The position numbers and the translations under genes were made by a program. The notes under the pieces were generated by a model, which was given only the letters and a program-made list of their open reading frames with translations, was not told the DNA's origin and did not search any database. A stretch of DNA of 64,000 bases, taken from assembly GCF_005503145.1 (NCBI RefSeq), contig NZ_SCNV01000017.1, positions 79,747-143,746 on the forward strand, written 5' to 3'. Shown piece after piece: positions 44,743 to 54,280 of this stretch. This DNA comes from Burkholderia sp. 4M9327F10. GTDB lineage: Bacteria; Pseudomonadota; Gammaproteobacteria; Burkholderiales; Burkholderiaceae. How positions within the stretch are numbered: the first letter of the stretch is position 1; each line of letters opens with the position of its first letter.

Positions 44743-44777
44743 TTCACTATACGTAATTTGTTTTACTATTCGTAAAT
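44743..44777. promoter_or_regulatory. two 16-bp direct repeats, candidate operator
   Basis: TTCACTATACGTAAT (from 44744) and TTTACTATTCGTAAA (from 44763) match at 12 of 15 positions and are spaced 19 bp apart; the second is also an imperfect palindrome (TTTAC-TATTC-GTAAA). They lie 60 to 95 bp upstream of the aromatic-acid transporter gene in A+T-rich DNA, so they may bind a regulator of this gene and of hmgA-fahA. Confidence 0.45.
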
Positions 44778-44836
44778 CGCAAAGCGGACTGCGATGGCGA
44801 ATTCGTTCGCGCCGATCAGGACGAGGAGACGACTCG

Positions 44837-46192
44837 ATGAACACCCAACCTGGGTCCGGCAAGGTGATTGAAGTCGAGCGCGTGCTCGGCGAAACGCACC
44901 ACCCGGCTTTTCAGTTGATGCTGCTATTGCTGTGCGGCCTGTGTCTTGTGATCGACGGCTTTGACGCGCAAGCGATGGGCTATGTCGCACCAAGCGTGAT
45001 CGGTGAATGGCATGTGTCGAAGGCGGCGCTTGGCCCCGTGTTCAGCGCGAGCCTGTTCGGCATGCTGCTGGGGGCGCTGGGGCTGTCGGTGCTGGCCGAC
45101 AAGGTTGGCCGGCGCCCGGTGCTGATCGGCGCGACGCTGTTCTTCGCGCTGGCCATGCTGGCAACGCCGTTCGTGACGACGATTCCGGCGCTGCTCACGC
45201 TGCGCTTCATCACCGGCCTGGGGCTGGGCTGCATCATGCCGAACGCCATGGCTCTGGTCGGCGAATTCTCGAGCACCGCGCACCGCGTCAAGCGGATGAT
45301 GCTGGTGTCGTGCGGCTTTACGCTCGGCGCTGCGCTGGGCGGCTTCATTAGCGCGGCGCTGATTCCGTCGTTCGGCTGGCGCGCGGTGTTCTGGGTCGGC
45401 GGCACGGTGCCGCTGCTGCTCGCTTTCGCGATGCTGGTGGCGCTGCCGGAATCGCTGCAGTTCCTCGTGCTGAAGGGCCGTCATGAGCGCGCCTTGCGCT
45501 GGCTCGGCCGCTTCGACCCGAGCCTGCCGGTCAGCGCCGATACGCGACTTGTCGTGCGCGAGAAGGCGGGCGGCGGGGCGCCGGTTGCGGAACTGTTCCG
45601 TGCCGGTCGCACGCCGGTTACGCTGATCCTCTGGGCCATCAGTTTCATGAACCTGATCGACCTGTATTTCCTCTCGAACTGGCTGCCCACCGTCATGCAT
45701 GAGGCCGGCTATACACCTGCCACGGCGGTGATCGTCGGTACGGTGCTGCAGACCGGCGGCGTAGTGGGCACGCTGCTGCTGGGCTGGTTTATCGAACGCT
45801 TTGGCTTTGTGCGCGTGCTGTTCGTGTGCTTCGTGGGCGCTGCCATTACGGTGGGCATGATCGGCACGCTTGCGCACGCACTGCCGTGGCTGCTGGTCGT
45901 CGTGTTCGCCGGCGGTTTCTGCGTGGTCGGCGGCCAGCCTGCCGTGAATGCGCTCGCCGGCCATTTCTATCCGACCACGCTGCGCTCGACCGGCATTGGC
46001 TGGAGCCTCGGCATCGGCCGGATCGGTTCGGTGATCGGGCCGCTGGTCGGCGGACAACTGATTGCGCTCAACTGGTCGAACGCATCGCTGTTTCATGCGG
46101 CGGCGGTCCCGGTGTTGTGCTCGGCGCTGCTGGTGCTGGCGCTGGCAGGTGCGACCCGGCAACGTGACAGCAGATCGGCGCAAACGGTTTGA
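44837..46192 (+). CDS. MFS transporter of the aromatic acid:H+ symporter (AAHS) type
   Basis: 451 residues with 12 membrane helices. Signatures of the AAHS group are DGFDAQAMGYVAPSV in helix 1 (the functional Asp), GLSVLADKVGRRPVL in loop 2-3, and PNAMALVGEFSSTAHR near helix 4. This family takes up benzoate-, hydroxybenzoate- and protocatechuate-type acids. It is 140 bp upstream of hmgA in the same direction, so the substrate is probably homogentisate, 4-hydroxyphenylacetate or another aromatic acid feeding the homogentisate pathway. The start has GAGGAG seven bases upstream. Confidence 0.9.
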   Translation: MNTQPGSGKVIEVERVLGETHHPAFQLMLLLLCGLCLVIDGFDAQAMGYVAPSVIGEWHVSKAALGPVFSASLFGMLLGALGLSVLADKVGRRPVLIGATLFFALAMLATPFVTTIPALLTLRFITGLGLGCIMPNAMALVGEFSSTAHRVKRMMLVSCGFTLGAALGGFISAALIPSFGWRAVFWVGGTVPLLLAFAMLVALPESLQFLVLKGRHERALRWLGRFDPSLPVSADTRLVVREKAGGGAPVAELFRAGRTPVTLILWAISFMNLIDLYFLSNWLPTVMHEAGYTPATAVIVGTVLQTGGVVGTLLLGWFIERFGFVRVLFVCFVGAAITVGMIGTLAHALPWLLVVVFAGGFCVVGGQPAVNALAGHFYPTTLRSTGIGWSLGIGRIGSVIGPLVGGQLIALNWSNASLFHAAAVPVLCSALLVLALAGATRQRDSRSAQTV

Positions 46193-46225
46193 GAGTTGCC
46201 TGAGGACGGCTCAGAAGCGGCCGAA

Positions 46226-46258
46226 GAGGGGCCAACGAGGGGCCAACGAGGGGCCGGG
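46226..46258. repeat. 11-bp tandem repeat upstream of hmgA
   Basis: GAGGGGCCAAC occurs twice (46226-46236, 46237-46247), with a third unit ending in GGG (46248-46258). It lies in the 140-bp space between the transporter and hmgA, which also contains several GGCC-AAAAG pieces. A slippage product with no clear function. Confidence 0.75.
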
Positions 46259-46332
46259 CAGAGGGCCAAAAGCTGGACAGAATCCGGCCAAAAGCGGCCC
46301 AGGCTCGGCCACTGTTTCAACGGAGAATCTGG

Positions 46333-47715
46333 ATGGATACCACCACACGCAAGCCTGCGAATCCCGCAGCGCCGGACCCCGCGGGGCACCCGGTAGCGCA
46401 CCGCGCACGGCCCGACACCGAGCCCGGCTATCAATCGGGTTTTGCCAACGAGTTCGCCACGGAGGCATTGCCAGGCGCGCTACCGCAGGGCCGCAACTCG
46501 CCGCAGCGTGCAGCGTACGGGCTGTACGCCGAGCAACTGTCGGGCACGGCCTTTACCGCGCCGCGCAGTCACAACCGCCGTTCCTGGCTGTACCGGATCA
46601 GGCCGGCGGCGGTGCATCAGCCGTTCACCGCGCTGCCCTCGCACCGGCTGGTGGCGAACTTCCACGAGGTGCCGCCGACACCGCCGAACCAGCTACGCTG
46701 GGACCCGCTGCCGATGCCCACGGAGCCGACCGATTTCATCGACGGCTGGGTGACCATGGCCGGCAACGGTTCGGCCGAAGCGATGAACGGCTGCGCGATT
46801 CATCTGTACGCCGCGAACCGTTCGATGCAGGACCGCTTCTTCTACAGCGCCGACGGCGAGCTGCTGATCGTGCCGCAGGAAGGCCGCCTGCACATCGCAA
46901 CCGAATTCGGGCTGATCGACGTCGAGCCGTTCGAGATCGCGGTGATCCCGCGCGGCGTGCGCTTCGCCGTTTCGCTGCCCGACGGTACGGCACGCGGCTA
47001 CATCTGCGAGAACTTCGGCGCGCTGTTGCGTCTGCCGGATCTGGGGCCCATCGGTTCGAACGGCCTTGCCAATCCGCGTGATTTTTTGACGCCGCATGCC
47101 GCGTACGAAGATCGCGAGGGCGCCTTCGAACTGGTGGCGAAGCTCAACGGCAACCTGTGGCGCGCGGACATCGGCCATTCGCCGCTCGATGTGGTCGCGT
47201 GGCACGGCAACTATGCACCCTACAAGTACGACCTGCGCCGCTTCAATACGATCGGCTCGATCAGCTTCGATCATCCCGATCCGTCGATCTTCCTCGTGCT
47301 GCATTCGCCGAGCGACACGCCGGGCGTCGACACGATTGACTTTGTGATCTTCCCGCCGCGCTGGCTGGCCGCCGAGGACACCTTCCGCCCGCCCTGGTTC
47401 CACCGCAACGTGGCGAGCGAATTCATGGGTCTCGTGCACGGCGTCTACGATGCCAAGGCCGAGGGCTTTATGCCGGGCGGCGCGAGCCTGCATAACTGCA
47501 TGACGGGCCATGGCCCGGATGCGGACACCTTCGAGAAAGCCTCGCACAGCGACACCTCGAAGCCGCACAAGGTCGGCGACACGATGGCCTTCATGTTCGA
47601 AACCCGCACGCTGATCAGGCCGACCCGCTTCGCGCTCGAAACAGCGCAACTGCAGGCGCATTACTACGAGTGCTGGCAAGGCCTCAAGAAACACTTCAAC
47701 CCGGAGCAACGATGA
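46333..47715 (+). CDS. hmgA: homogentisate 1,2-dioxygenase
   Basis: 460 residues. It opens homogentisate to maleylacetoacetate with a non-haem iron in tyrosine and phenylalanine breakdown. Family landmarks: YQSGFANEFATEALPGALPQGRNSPQ near the N-terminus, SYxP-type GYICENFGALLRLPDLGPIGSNGLANPRDF, and the iron-binding C-terminal PPWFHRNVASEFMGLVHGVYDAKAEGFMPGG. The first 30 or so residues are an unconserved extension. The stop overlaps the fahA start (ATGA), so the two are translationally coupled. Confidence 0.97.
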   Translation: MDTTTRKPANPAAPDPAGHPVAHRARPDTEPGYQSGFANEFATEALPGALPQGRNSPQRAAYGLYAEQLSGTAFTAPRSHNRRSWLYRIRPAAVHQPFTALPSHRLVANFHEVPPTPPNQLRWDPLPMPTEPTDFIDGWVTMAGNGSAEAMNGCAIHLYAANRSMQDRFFYSADGELLIVPQEGRLHIATEFGLIDVEPFEIAVIPRGVRFAVSLPDGTARGYICENFGALLRLPDLGPIGSNGLANPRDFLTPHAAYEDREGAFELVAKLNGNLWRADIGHSPLDVVAWHGNYAPYKYDLRRFNTIGSISFDHPDPSIFLVLHSPSDTPGVDTIDFVIFPPRWLAAEDTFRPPWFHRNVASEFMGLVHGVYDAKAEGFMPGGASLHNCMTGHGPDADTFEKASHSDTSKPHKVGDTMAFMFETRTLIRPTRFALETAQLQAHYYECWQGLKKHFNPEQR

Positions 47716-49022
47716 ACGCATCGAGCGATCTTCAGGCGACGCTCGACGCGTCGCGCAAAAGCTGGATCGAAGCCGCGAACGATCCTGCCTGCGATTTTTC
47801 GATCCAGAACCTGCCGTTCGGCATTTTCAGCGACGCACGCCATGCCGCGCCGCGTGTGGGTGTGGCGATAGGCGACTGCATTGCCGATCTGGCGGTTTTG
47901 CAGGCCGCCGGTCTGCTGCGCCTCGCCGGCGGGGCGGCCAGCGAGCACGTGTTCTCGCGCGGCACGCTCAACGATTTCATCGCGCTTGGACGCGAAGCCT
48001 GGCGTAGCGTGCGCATCCAGTTGAGCAGCCTGCTTGCCCGCGACACCGCCACGCTGCGCGATGACGCCGGCTTGCGCGAACGCGCGCTGGTGCCGCAGGC
48101 CGGCGCGACGCTGCACCTGCCGGTGCAGATTCCCGGCTACACGGATTTCTATTCGTCGAAGGAGCACGCGACGAACGTCGGTTCGATGTTCCGTGATCCT
48201 AAGAATGCGTTGTTGCCGAACTGGTCCGAAATGCCGATCGGCTACAACGGCCGGGCGTCATCGGTCGTGGTGAGCGGCACACCGGTGCGGCGCCCGAACG
48301 GGCAGTTGAAGCTGCCCGATCAGGAACGCCCGGTGTTCGGTGCGTGCCGCAAGCTGGATATCGAACTGGAGACCGGCTTTATCGTCGGACGCGGCAACGC
48401 GCTTGGCGAGCCGATTGCGTGCGCCGACGCCGAAGAACACATCTTCGGCATGGTGCTGCTCAACGACTGGAGTGCGCGCGACATCCAGCAATGGGAATAT
48501 GTGCCGCTCGGGCCGTTCAATTCGAAGGGCTTTGCCACCACCATTTCGCCGTGGATCGTCACGCTCGATGCGCTCGAACCGTTCCGCGTCGCGCAACCGG
48601 TGCAGGAGCCGCAGCCGCTTGCGTATCTGCGGCATGACGGCGCGCACGCGTTCGACATTGCGCTCGAAGTCAGACTGCGGCCTCAGCACGCGCAGCAGGC
48701 AACCACCATCTCGCGCACCAACTTCCGGCATATGTACTGGACGATGGCACAGCAACTCGCGCACCACACGGTGTCCGGCTGCGACGCGAGAGCGGGCGAC
48801 CTGATGGGCTCGGGGACAATCAGCGGCCCGGCCGAAGACTCCTACGGCAGCCTGCTGGAACTGACCTGGAACGGCAAGAATCAGCTCGAGTTGAAGGAAG
48901 GCGGAACGCGCGCCTTTATTGAGGATGGCGATGAGCTGACGCTTGCCGGATGGTGTCAGGGCGACGGCTATCGGGTCGGCTTTGGCCCATGCGTGGGCGA
49001 GATTTTGCCGGCGCACAAGTAA
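47712..49022 (+). CDS. fahA: fumarylacetoacetase
   Basis: 436 residues from the ATG overlapping the hmgA stop. The last step of the homogentisate pathway, giving fumarate and acetoacetate. The N-terminal SH3-like domain begins SWIEAANDPACDFSIQNLPFGIF; the metal and catalytic region reads DFYSSKEHATNVGSMFRDP, GYNGRASSVV, LDIELETGFIVG and LLNDWSARDIQQWEY. A terminator follows at once. Maleylacetoacetate isomerase is not encoded in this window. Confidence 0.97.
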   Translation: MNASSDLQATLDASRKSWIEAANDPACDFSIQNLPFGIFSDARHAAPRVGVAIGDCIADLAVLQAAGLLRLAGGAASEHVFSRGTLNDFIALGREAWRSVRIQLSSLLARDTATLRDDAGLRERALVPQAGATLHLPVQIPGYTDFYSSKEHATNVGSMFRDPKNALLPNWSEMPIGYNGRASSVVVSGTPVRRPNGQLKLPDQERPVFGACRKLDIELETGFIVGRGNALGEPIACADAEEHIFGMVLLNDWSARDIQQWEYVPLGPFNSKGFATTISPWIVTLDALEPFRVAQPVQEPQPLAYLRHDGAHAFDIALEVRLRPQHAQQATTISRTNFRHMYWTMAQQLAHHTVSGCDARAGDLMGSGTISGPAEDSYGSLLELTWNGKNQLELKEGGTRAFIEDGDELTLAGWCQGDGYRVGFGPCVGEILPAHK

Positions 49023-49030
49023 GGCAATGA

Positions 49031-49057
49031 GGGCGTGGCTGCACAGCCGCGCCCTTT
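49031..49057 (+). terminator. Rho-independent terminator after fahA
   Basis: GGGCGTGGCT (49031-49040), loop GCAC, AGCCGCGCCC (49045-49054) pair over 10 bp with one G-T pair and are followed by TTT. It starts eight bases after the fahA stop. Confidence 0.75.
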
Positions 49058-49086
49058 CAGGCACGCATGCTCGCGCACGATCGTGG

Positions 49087-50244
49087 TCACTGCAACGCCT
49101 GCACGACTCCACGCCGCCGCTCCCACCACACCGCCGCCAGAAACGCGAGTGCACTGACCAGCAGCACGCCGATCATCGCATCATTGCCGACGCTCTTCAT
49201 CAGCGTTCCGGCAATCAGCGGTCCACCGAAGCTCGCGGCGCTCCACGACGCTCCCACCAGCGAACTGGCCGACACCAGCGCCATGCCGCGAAAGCGCTCG
49301 CCGCACGCCACCAGTGATAGCGTATAGATCGACCCCGCCGCGGCACCCAGCACGAACAGCAATGACCAGCACAGCCACGGCGACGAGATCGCCCACGGCA
49401 GCAGCGGCAACAGCACCACGACGACCAACGCGGCGCCGATATGCACGCGTTCGCGGCCGAGCCGGTCCGCGAGCCAGCCGATCGGAAACTGCATCGTCGT
49501 ATCGCCGAGCAGCAGCGCGGAGGCGAACAGCACGGCCACCTCGCCGGAGATGCCGTGCGCCATTGCAAAGAGCGGCATCAGCGACAACGCGATGGTGTCG
49601 AACAGCGCAAAGAAGCCCGTGCCGATCACGAGCGCGGGCATCAGCGGCAGCACTTGCCGCCAGCCTCCGTGAACCTCTGCCTCATCGGCGGCGGCCGGCG
49701 TCGAGCGAATTGCCGCGAGCGCCGGCAGCGCCAACATGAAGAGTGCGCCGCACAGCAGAAAGCGCCACGCGCTGAAATCGGCCACCTGACTGACGAGCAC
49801 CGGCCCGGCCATCTGGAACAGCGTGAAGTTGGTCGCATAGATAGCGACGACGCGGCCGCGTGTGGCGTCGTCGGCGAGCTGGTTGACCCATGCTTCGCCG
49901 ATCGTGAACAGCAGCATCAACGCCGCGCCGCATAAGACGCGCAGTACGCCCCAGACGAACAGGCTGGTGCTGAACTGCATCAGCGCCGTGGCAATGCCGA
50001 CCACCAGCACGGCGCCGACAATCACTTGCCGGCCGCCGAAGCGCGCCGCGATCCAGCCGGCCAGCGGCACCACGAGCAGGCCGCCGCCTGCTTGCGCGGC
50101 GGTCAGCAGGCCGACCACATCGGTGCCGTAACCCGCCTGCGTCAGCGCGAGGGCGGTGAGGGGAAGGGTGGCGCCGCTGCCGAGTCCGACTACGGCGACG
50201 CTAAGAATGAGTGCGAGAAAATCGCGTGTGAAGATGACTTTCAT
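49087..50244 (-). CDS. MFS transporter (YcaD/UMF-like)
   Basis: 385 residues from the ATG at 50244, with 12 predicted membrane helices. LALILSVAVVGLGSGATLPLTAL, FGGRQVIVGAVLVV, and GEAWVNQLADDATRGRVVAIYATNFTLFQ resemble the YcaD group of MFS carriers, in which the GE.W motif is conserved. Substrate unknown. The gene converges on fahA and has no obvious operon partner. Confidence 0.8.
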   Translation of the reverse strand: MKVIFTRDFLALILSVAVVGLGSGATLPLTALALTQAGYGTDVVGLLTAAQAGGGLLVVPLAGWIAARFGGRQVIVGAVLVVGIATALMQFSTSLFVWGVLRVLCGAALMLLFTIGEAWVNQLADDATRGRVVAIYATNFTLFQMAGPVLVSQVADFSAWRFLLCGALFMLALPALAAIRSTPAAADEAEVHGGWRQVLPLMPALVIGTGFFALFDTIALSLMPLFAMAHGISGEVAVLFASALLLGDTTMQFPIGWLADRLGRERVHIGAALVVVVLLPLLPWAISSPWLCWSLLFVLGAAAGSIYTLSLVACGERFRGMALVSASSLVGASWSAASFGGPLIAGTLMKSVGNDAMIGVLLVSALAFLAAVWWERRRGVVQALQ

Positions 50245-50339
50245 CGGGCGAGATGCTACACCGCCCATGTGTCATGCGCTGTCATGCGCAGCCTGACATA
50301 GCGACGCGGGTCGCGATATCAGCAGCGTGAGAGCCTGGC

Positions 50340-51506
50340 TTAACCGGGAACCGCAGCGCGCGGCGGACGACGCTCCAGCGATGCCGACCACAGCGTCAAA
50401 CCCAGCGCACCGATAGCTCCCGCGACACCCACCCACGGCAGCGTGGTCAGCGGCGCCCCCGCGCCGATTGCCATCCCGCCGAGCCACGCACCCGTGGCGT
50501 TGCCGAGATTGAAGGCGCCCTGATTGAGCGTCGAGGCCAGATTCGGGGCATGGCTCGCGCGATCGACAATCAGCATTTGCAGCGGCGGCACCACGGCAAA
50601 AGCGAGCACGCCCCACACGAAGATGGTGATCATCGCGGGCACTGGCGAGTGCATCGTACCGGCGAAGATCGTCAGGATCACCACGATGGCAAGCAGGAAC
50701 GCCACCAGCGAAGGCATCAGGCGCCAGTCGGCGAGCTTGCCGCCGAGCGTGCTGCCCACTGTGAGGCCAAGGCCGAACAACAGCAGCACCAGCGTGACCG
50801 CATGCGGCGTGAAGCCGGTGACGTCTTCGAGGATCGGCGTGATGTACGTGAAGGTGGAGAAGAGACTGGCCGACGCGAGCACGCTGATGCCGAGCACCAT
50901 CAGCACCTGCGGGTTCTTCAGCACACTGAATTCGTGGATGAGACTTGCCTTCTGCATCTCGATCTTCGCGGGCAGGCACAGCGCCAGCGCGCCGGCGGCC
51001 AGCACGCCGATACCGGTCACCGCCCAGAACGTCGCGCGCCAGCCGACGGCCTGGCCGAGCGCGGTGCCGAGCGGCACGCCGAGCACGTTGGCGAGCGTCA
51101 GGCCGGTGAACATCAGGGCGATGGCCTGGGCGCGCCGGTTCGGCGCCACGAGGCCCGCTGCGACCACCGAGCCGATGCCGAAGAACGCGCCATGACAGAA
51201 CGCCGTCACGATTCGCGCCGCCATCAGCACGGCGTAATTGGGGGCGACGGCGCACAGCAGATTGCCGATGATAAAGACACCGATCAGGCTCATGAGCGCC
51301 TTCTTGCGCGGCATGTTGGCGACCGCAATGGCGACAATCGGCGCACCGATCGTCACGCCGAGCGCATAGGCCGACACCAGCATGCCGGCCGCCGGAATCG
51401 ACACGGCCAGATCGCGCGCGACATCGGGCAGCAAGCCCATGATGACGAATTCAGTGGTACCGATTCCAAACGCGGCAACGGCAAGGGCAAGCAGAGGCAA
51501 AGGCAT
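50340..51506 (-). CDS. DHA1-type MFS transporter (AraJ/YdhP-like)
   Basis: 388 residues from the ATG at 51506, giving the expected N-terminus MPLPLLALAVAAFGIGTTEFVIMGLLPDVA, a motif of the arabinose-efflux/AraJ and YdhP group. Motif A is reduced (VANMPRKKALM) and the antiporter motif C-like part is in GSVVAAGLVAPNRRAQAIALMFTGLTLANVLGVPLG. It is likely a drug or metabolite exporter; the substrate cannot be told. The frame extends upstream to 51590 without support. Confidence 0.87.
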   Translation of the reverse strand: MPLPLLALAVAAFGIGTTEFVIMGLLPDVARDLAVSIPAAGMLVSAYALGVTIGAPIVAIAVANMPRKKALMSLIGVFIIGNLLCAVAPNYAVLMAARIVTAFCHGAFFGIGSVVAAGLVAPNRRAQAIALMFTGLTLANVLGVPLGTALGQAVGWRATFWAVTGIGVLAAGALALCLPAKIEMQKASLIHEFSVLKNPQVLMVLGISVLASASLFSTFTYITPILEDVTGFTPHAVTLVLLLFGLGLTVGSTLGGKLADWRLMPSLVAFLLAIVVILTIFAGTMHSPVPAMITIFVWGVLAFAVVPPLQMLIVDRASHAPNLASTLNQGAFNLGNATGAWLGGMAIGAGAPLTTLPWVGVAGAIGALGLTLWSASLERRPPRAAVPG

Positions 51507-51714
51507 GATGGGGCGATCGGTGCGAAATCCGCGCGGCGCGCGTGGCCGGCGCGCGTTTTCGGAGCGAGAGCGCGGGCGCAGGCAGGGCAAACAAGTAAGG
51601 GATTGTACCTAAGCTAAAACGGCGCTGCTGGGGGCGGATCAAGGTGTTGTTTTTCGCCGAATAGCGGCGCCGGACAGCCCGCCGCAGCCGTGCCGGCACC
51701 TGGCTGGCGTGGCG

Positions 51715-52539
51715 TCACGCGTCCGGCGTCAGCGCCTCGCCATGACGGCCGGCGCCGCCTGCAAACCGCAGCGCGCCCGCGACACCTTCTGCAAAAACTG
51801 CCTGATAGCCGCCCGCACCTTCGCGGCGCAACGCTTCCGGCAGATCGTCGAGGGCGCTGTTCTCGAGGGCCGAGCGGCGGTCCGCCAGCAGCGCAGCCTG
51901 CGGAAACGCGGCGAGTTCCGCGGCGAGCTGCCCGGCCGCGGCCCGTGCGGCGCCGCGCGCCACCACCCGGTTGGCGAGCCCGAATGCCAGGGCTTCCTGA
52001 GCATCGAGCGCGCGCCCGGTCAGGATCAGATCCAGTGCGCGCGATAGCCCGATCAGCCGCGGCAAGCGGATCGTCCCGCCGTCGATCAGCGGAATGCCGA
52101 CTCGCCGGCAAAACACGCCCATCACGGCATCTTCTTCGACCACCCGCAGATCGCACATCGCGGCCAGTTCAAGGCCGCCTGCGACCGCGTAGCCGGCAAT
52201 CGCGGCAATCACCGGCTTGCTGAACGCCATACGGGTCGGTCCCATCGGGCCAGGGCCGCTGCCGTCGGCGTGCAGTTCGTTGCGGCGGGCTTCGTCGCCG
52301 AGTGCGCTCAGGTCGGCACCCGCGCAGAAGGTGCCGCCAGCGCCGAACAGCACCGCGACGCGCCACGCGGGCTCGGCTTCGAAGCGCCGGAATGCGGCGC
52401 TCAACGCATCGGCGGTCGGGCGGTCGACGGCATTGCGGCGTGCCGGCCGTTCGAGCACGATCGTGGCGACCGCGCTGCCTGCACTGCTAGCATCGTCCGC
52501 TTCGATTCTCACGTGGTCGCCGAAGTGTTCCGAAGTCAT
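51715..52539 (-). CDS. enoyl-CoA hydratase/isomerase family protein
   Basis: 274 residues from the ATG at 52539, which has GGGAGACGGCA directly upstream. Crotonase fold: VLERPARRNAVDRPTADALSAAF, the oxyanion-hole part FGAGGTFCAGADLSAL and AIAGYAVAGGLELAAMCDLRVVEEDAVMGVFCRRVGIPLIDGGTIRLPRLIG. One of the two catalytic Glu of true hydratases is not in place (the region reads PLIDGG), so another crotonase reaction is possible. Single gene, no clear partner. Confidence 0.85.
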   Translation of the reverse strand: MTSEHFGDHVRIEADDASSAGSAVATIVLERPARRNAVDRPTADALSAAFRRFEAEPAWRVAVLFGAGGTFCAGADLSALGDEARRNELHADGSGPGPMGPTRMAFSKPVIAAIAGYAVAGGLELAAMCDLRVVEEDAVMGVFCRRVGIPLIDGGTIRLPRLIGLSRALDLILTGRALDAQEALAFGLANRVVARGAARAAAGQLAAELAAFPQAALLADRRSALENSALDDLPEALRREGAGGYQAVFAEGVAGALRFAGGAGRHGEALTPDA

Positions 52540-52713
52540 TGCCGTCTCCCTGACTGCCAGCATCAGCCGGATTACGCCCGATAGAGTCTTATGCTGGCTG
52601 ATTAATGCTGGCCGTTGTCACATATACTTCATGGACGAACCGTAGCGTAAGCGCTTTTTTACCAGGGCGGGTGCTGAGGTAAGCGCCTGTCGAGTCTGCA
52701 CCTGTTATTGCTC

Positions 52714-53238
52714 ATGCTATCGCCCACGCCTATTCCCGAACCTTCCATGGCCGAACCGACATGGATCGTTCCTCTGCACGATCACCCGTGGTACGACCAT
52801 GTGCGCCTGAAGCGCGTGTTCGTGGCCGATGCGACACGCCATCAGGTGGTGCTGGTCGACGCCCGCAAGCTGCTCGAATGCGCGAACCGCGACAACACAG
52901 ACTATGTGCTGAAACCTGTTGCCGAGTGGCATGCGGGCAAGGTGCGCGGCATCCGCGAGTTTCTCGATCCGGAGAATCCTCGCATCCCGCAGATGCCGTA
53001 TGTGACCGTGTCGACGCGTCGCGCTCCCGGTGTAATGGGCTGGCTCAGGCTCGAGCACGAGGGTGTGGTGGCGTTCCGCAACGGCCAGCACCGCGCGCGC
53101 TACCTGGCCGAAGCCGGGGCCCGCTGGTTTCCGGTCGAAGTCCACGAGCGCGAGGCGGCCCTGCTGCGTGAGGTCTGCGGCGCAGCCGACGACGCACGCA
53201 CCGCGATTCGTCAGACCATGGACAGCGAAGGGCGCTAG
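52714..53238 (+). CDS. hypothetical protein, possibly plasmid fertility inhibition factor-like
   Basis: 174 residues from the ATG at 52714; the ATG at 52747 (MAEPTWIVPL) is an equal choice. Soluble, mixed alpha/beta. The pattern VVLVDARKLLECANRD, then VTVSTRRAPGVMGWLRLEHEGVVAFRNGQHRARYLAEAGARWFPVEVHE looks like the plasmid fertility inhibition factor family, in which an F.NGrHR.r.l...G pattern is conserved, also recalling ParB-type nucleotide-binding folds. On a chromosome its role is unknown. It converges on the D-lactate dehydrogenase gene. Confidence 0.55.
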   Translation: MLSPTPIPEPSMAEPTWIVPLHDHPWYDHVRLKRVFVADATRHQVVLVDARKLLECANRDNTDYVLKPVAEWHAGKVRGIREFLDPENPRIPQMPYVTVSTRRAPGVMGWLRLEHEGVVAFRNGQHRARYLAEAGARWFPVEVHEREAALLREVCGAADDARTAIRQTMDSEGR

Positions 53239-53251
53239 GCCGCGTGTCGCG

Positions 53252-54250
53252 CTAGCCGCGCGGCGTCACCAGGTTGCGTGGCGCGCCATCGAGCCAGGCC
53301 GCCACATTGCCGAGCGTCGTCTGGGCGATCTCGTTCATCGCCTCGCGGGTGAAGAACGCCTGGTGAGCGGTCACGATCACGTTGGGGAACATCAACAGAC
53401 GCGCCAGCACGTCGTCTTGCAGCGGCACGTTCGAGTGATCCTCGAAGAACAGGCCGCTTTCTTCCTCGTAGACATCGAGCCCGAGGTTTCCGAGCTGCCC
53501 GCTCTTGAGCGCGCCGATCAGCGCATTGCTTTCGACGAGGCCGCCGCGTCCCGTATTGATCAGCATCGCGCCTCGCTTCATCCTGGCGAGTGCCGCTTCG
53601 TCGATCAGGTGGTAGGTGGCCGGTACAAGCGGGCAGTGCAGGCTGACGATATCGCTTTGCGCGAGCAGCGTTTCGAGCGGCACGTAGCGTGCGCCAAGAG
53701 CCAGCAGGTCGTCTGCCGGCGTGCCGGGATCGTGCGCGAGCACCTGCATGCCGAAGCCCGCCATGATCCGGCCGAACACGCGGCCGATCATCCCGGTGCC
53801 TATCACGCCCACGGTCTTGCCGTGCAGATCGAAACCGAGCAATCCGTGCAGCGAAAAGTCACCCTCGCGCGTGCGCGCCGCAGCACGCGGCAGACGGCGA
53901 TTGAGCGCGAGAATCAGGCCCACCGCATGTTCGGCGACCGCATGCGGCGAATAGGCCGGCACGCGCATCACAGCTATCCCCAGCCGCTGTGCGGCCGCCA
54001 GGTCGACGTGATTGAAGCCGGCCGAACGCAGCGCGATCAGGCGCGTGCCCCCCGCGTGCAGACGTTCGAGGACGGCGGCGTCGGCGCAATCGTTGACGAA
54101 TGGGCAGACTACCTCGAAGCCCTCCGCGAGGACGGCGGTTTCGGCGTCGAGGTGCGATTCCTGAAAGTGCAGCTCGTACCCGTAGGCGGCGTTCGCTTCC
54201 TGGAACGTGTCGCAGTCGTACTGGCGGCTGCTGAACAGGATCATGCGCAT
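53252..54250 (-). CDS. ldhA: D-2-hydroxyacid dehydrogenase, probably D-lactate dehydrogenase
   Basis: 332 residues, the length of fermentative LdhA. NAD loop GKTVGVIGTGMIGRVFG; catalytic Arg in INTGRGGLVES, Glu in YEEESGLFFED and His in VTAHQAFFTREAMNEIA. The EESGLFFEDHS part is typical of LdhA rather than glyoxylate reductases. It reduces pyruvate to D-lactate or works in reverse. GGAGTG six bases before the ATG at 54250 supports the start. A LysR regulator gene is 30 bp upstream on the same strand. Confidence 0.9.
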   Translation of the reverse strand: MRMILFSSRQYDCDTFQEANAAYGYELHFQESHLDAETAVLAEGFEVVCPFVNDCADAAVLERLHAGGTRLIALRSAGFNHVDLAAAQRLGIAVMRVPAYSPHAVAEHAVGLILALNRRLPRAAARTREGDFSLHGLLGFDLHGKTVGVIGTGMIGRVFGRIMAGFGMQVLAHDPGTPADDLLALGARYVPLETLLAQSDIVSLHCPLVPATYHLIDEAALARMKRGAMLINTGRGGLVESNALIGALKSGQLGNLGLDVYEEESGLFFEDHSNVPLQDDVLARLLMFPNVIVTAHQAFFTREAMNEIAQTTLGNVAAWLDGAPRNLVTPRG

Positions 54251-54280
54251 GAGGCACTCCGTGGACGGGATGCCCCCAGT

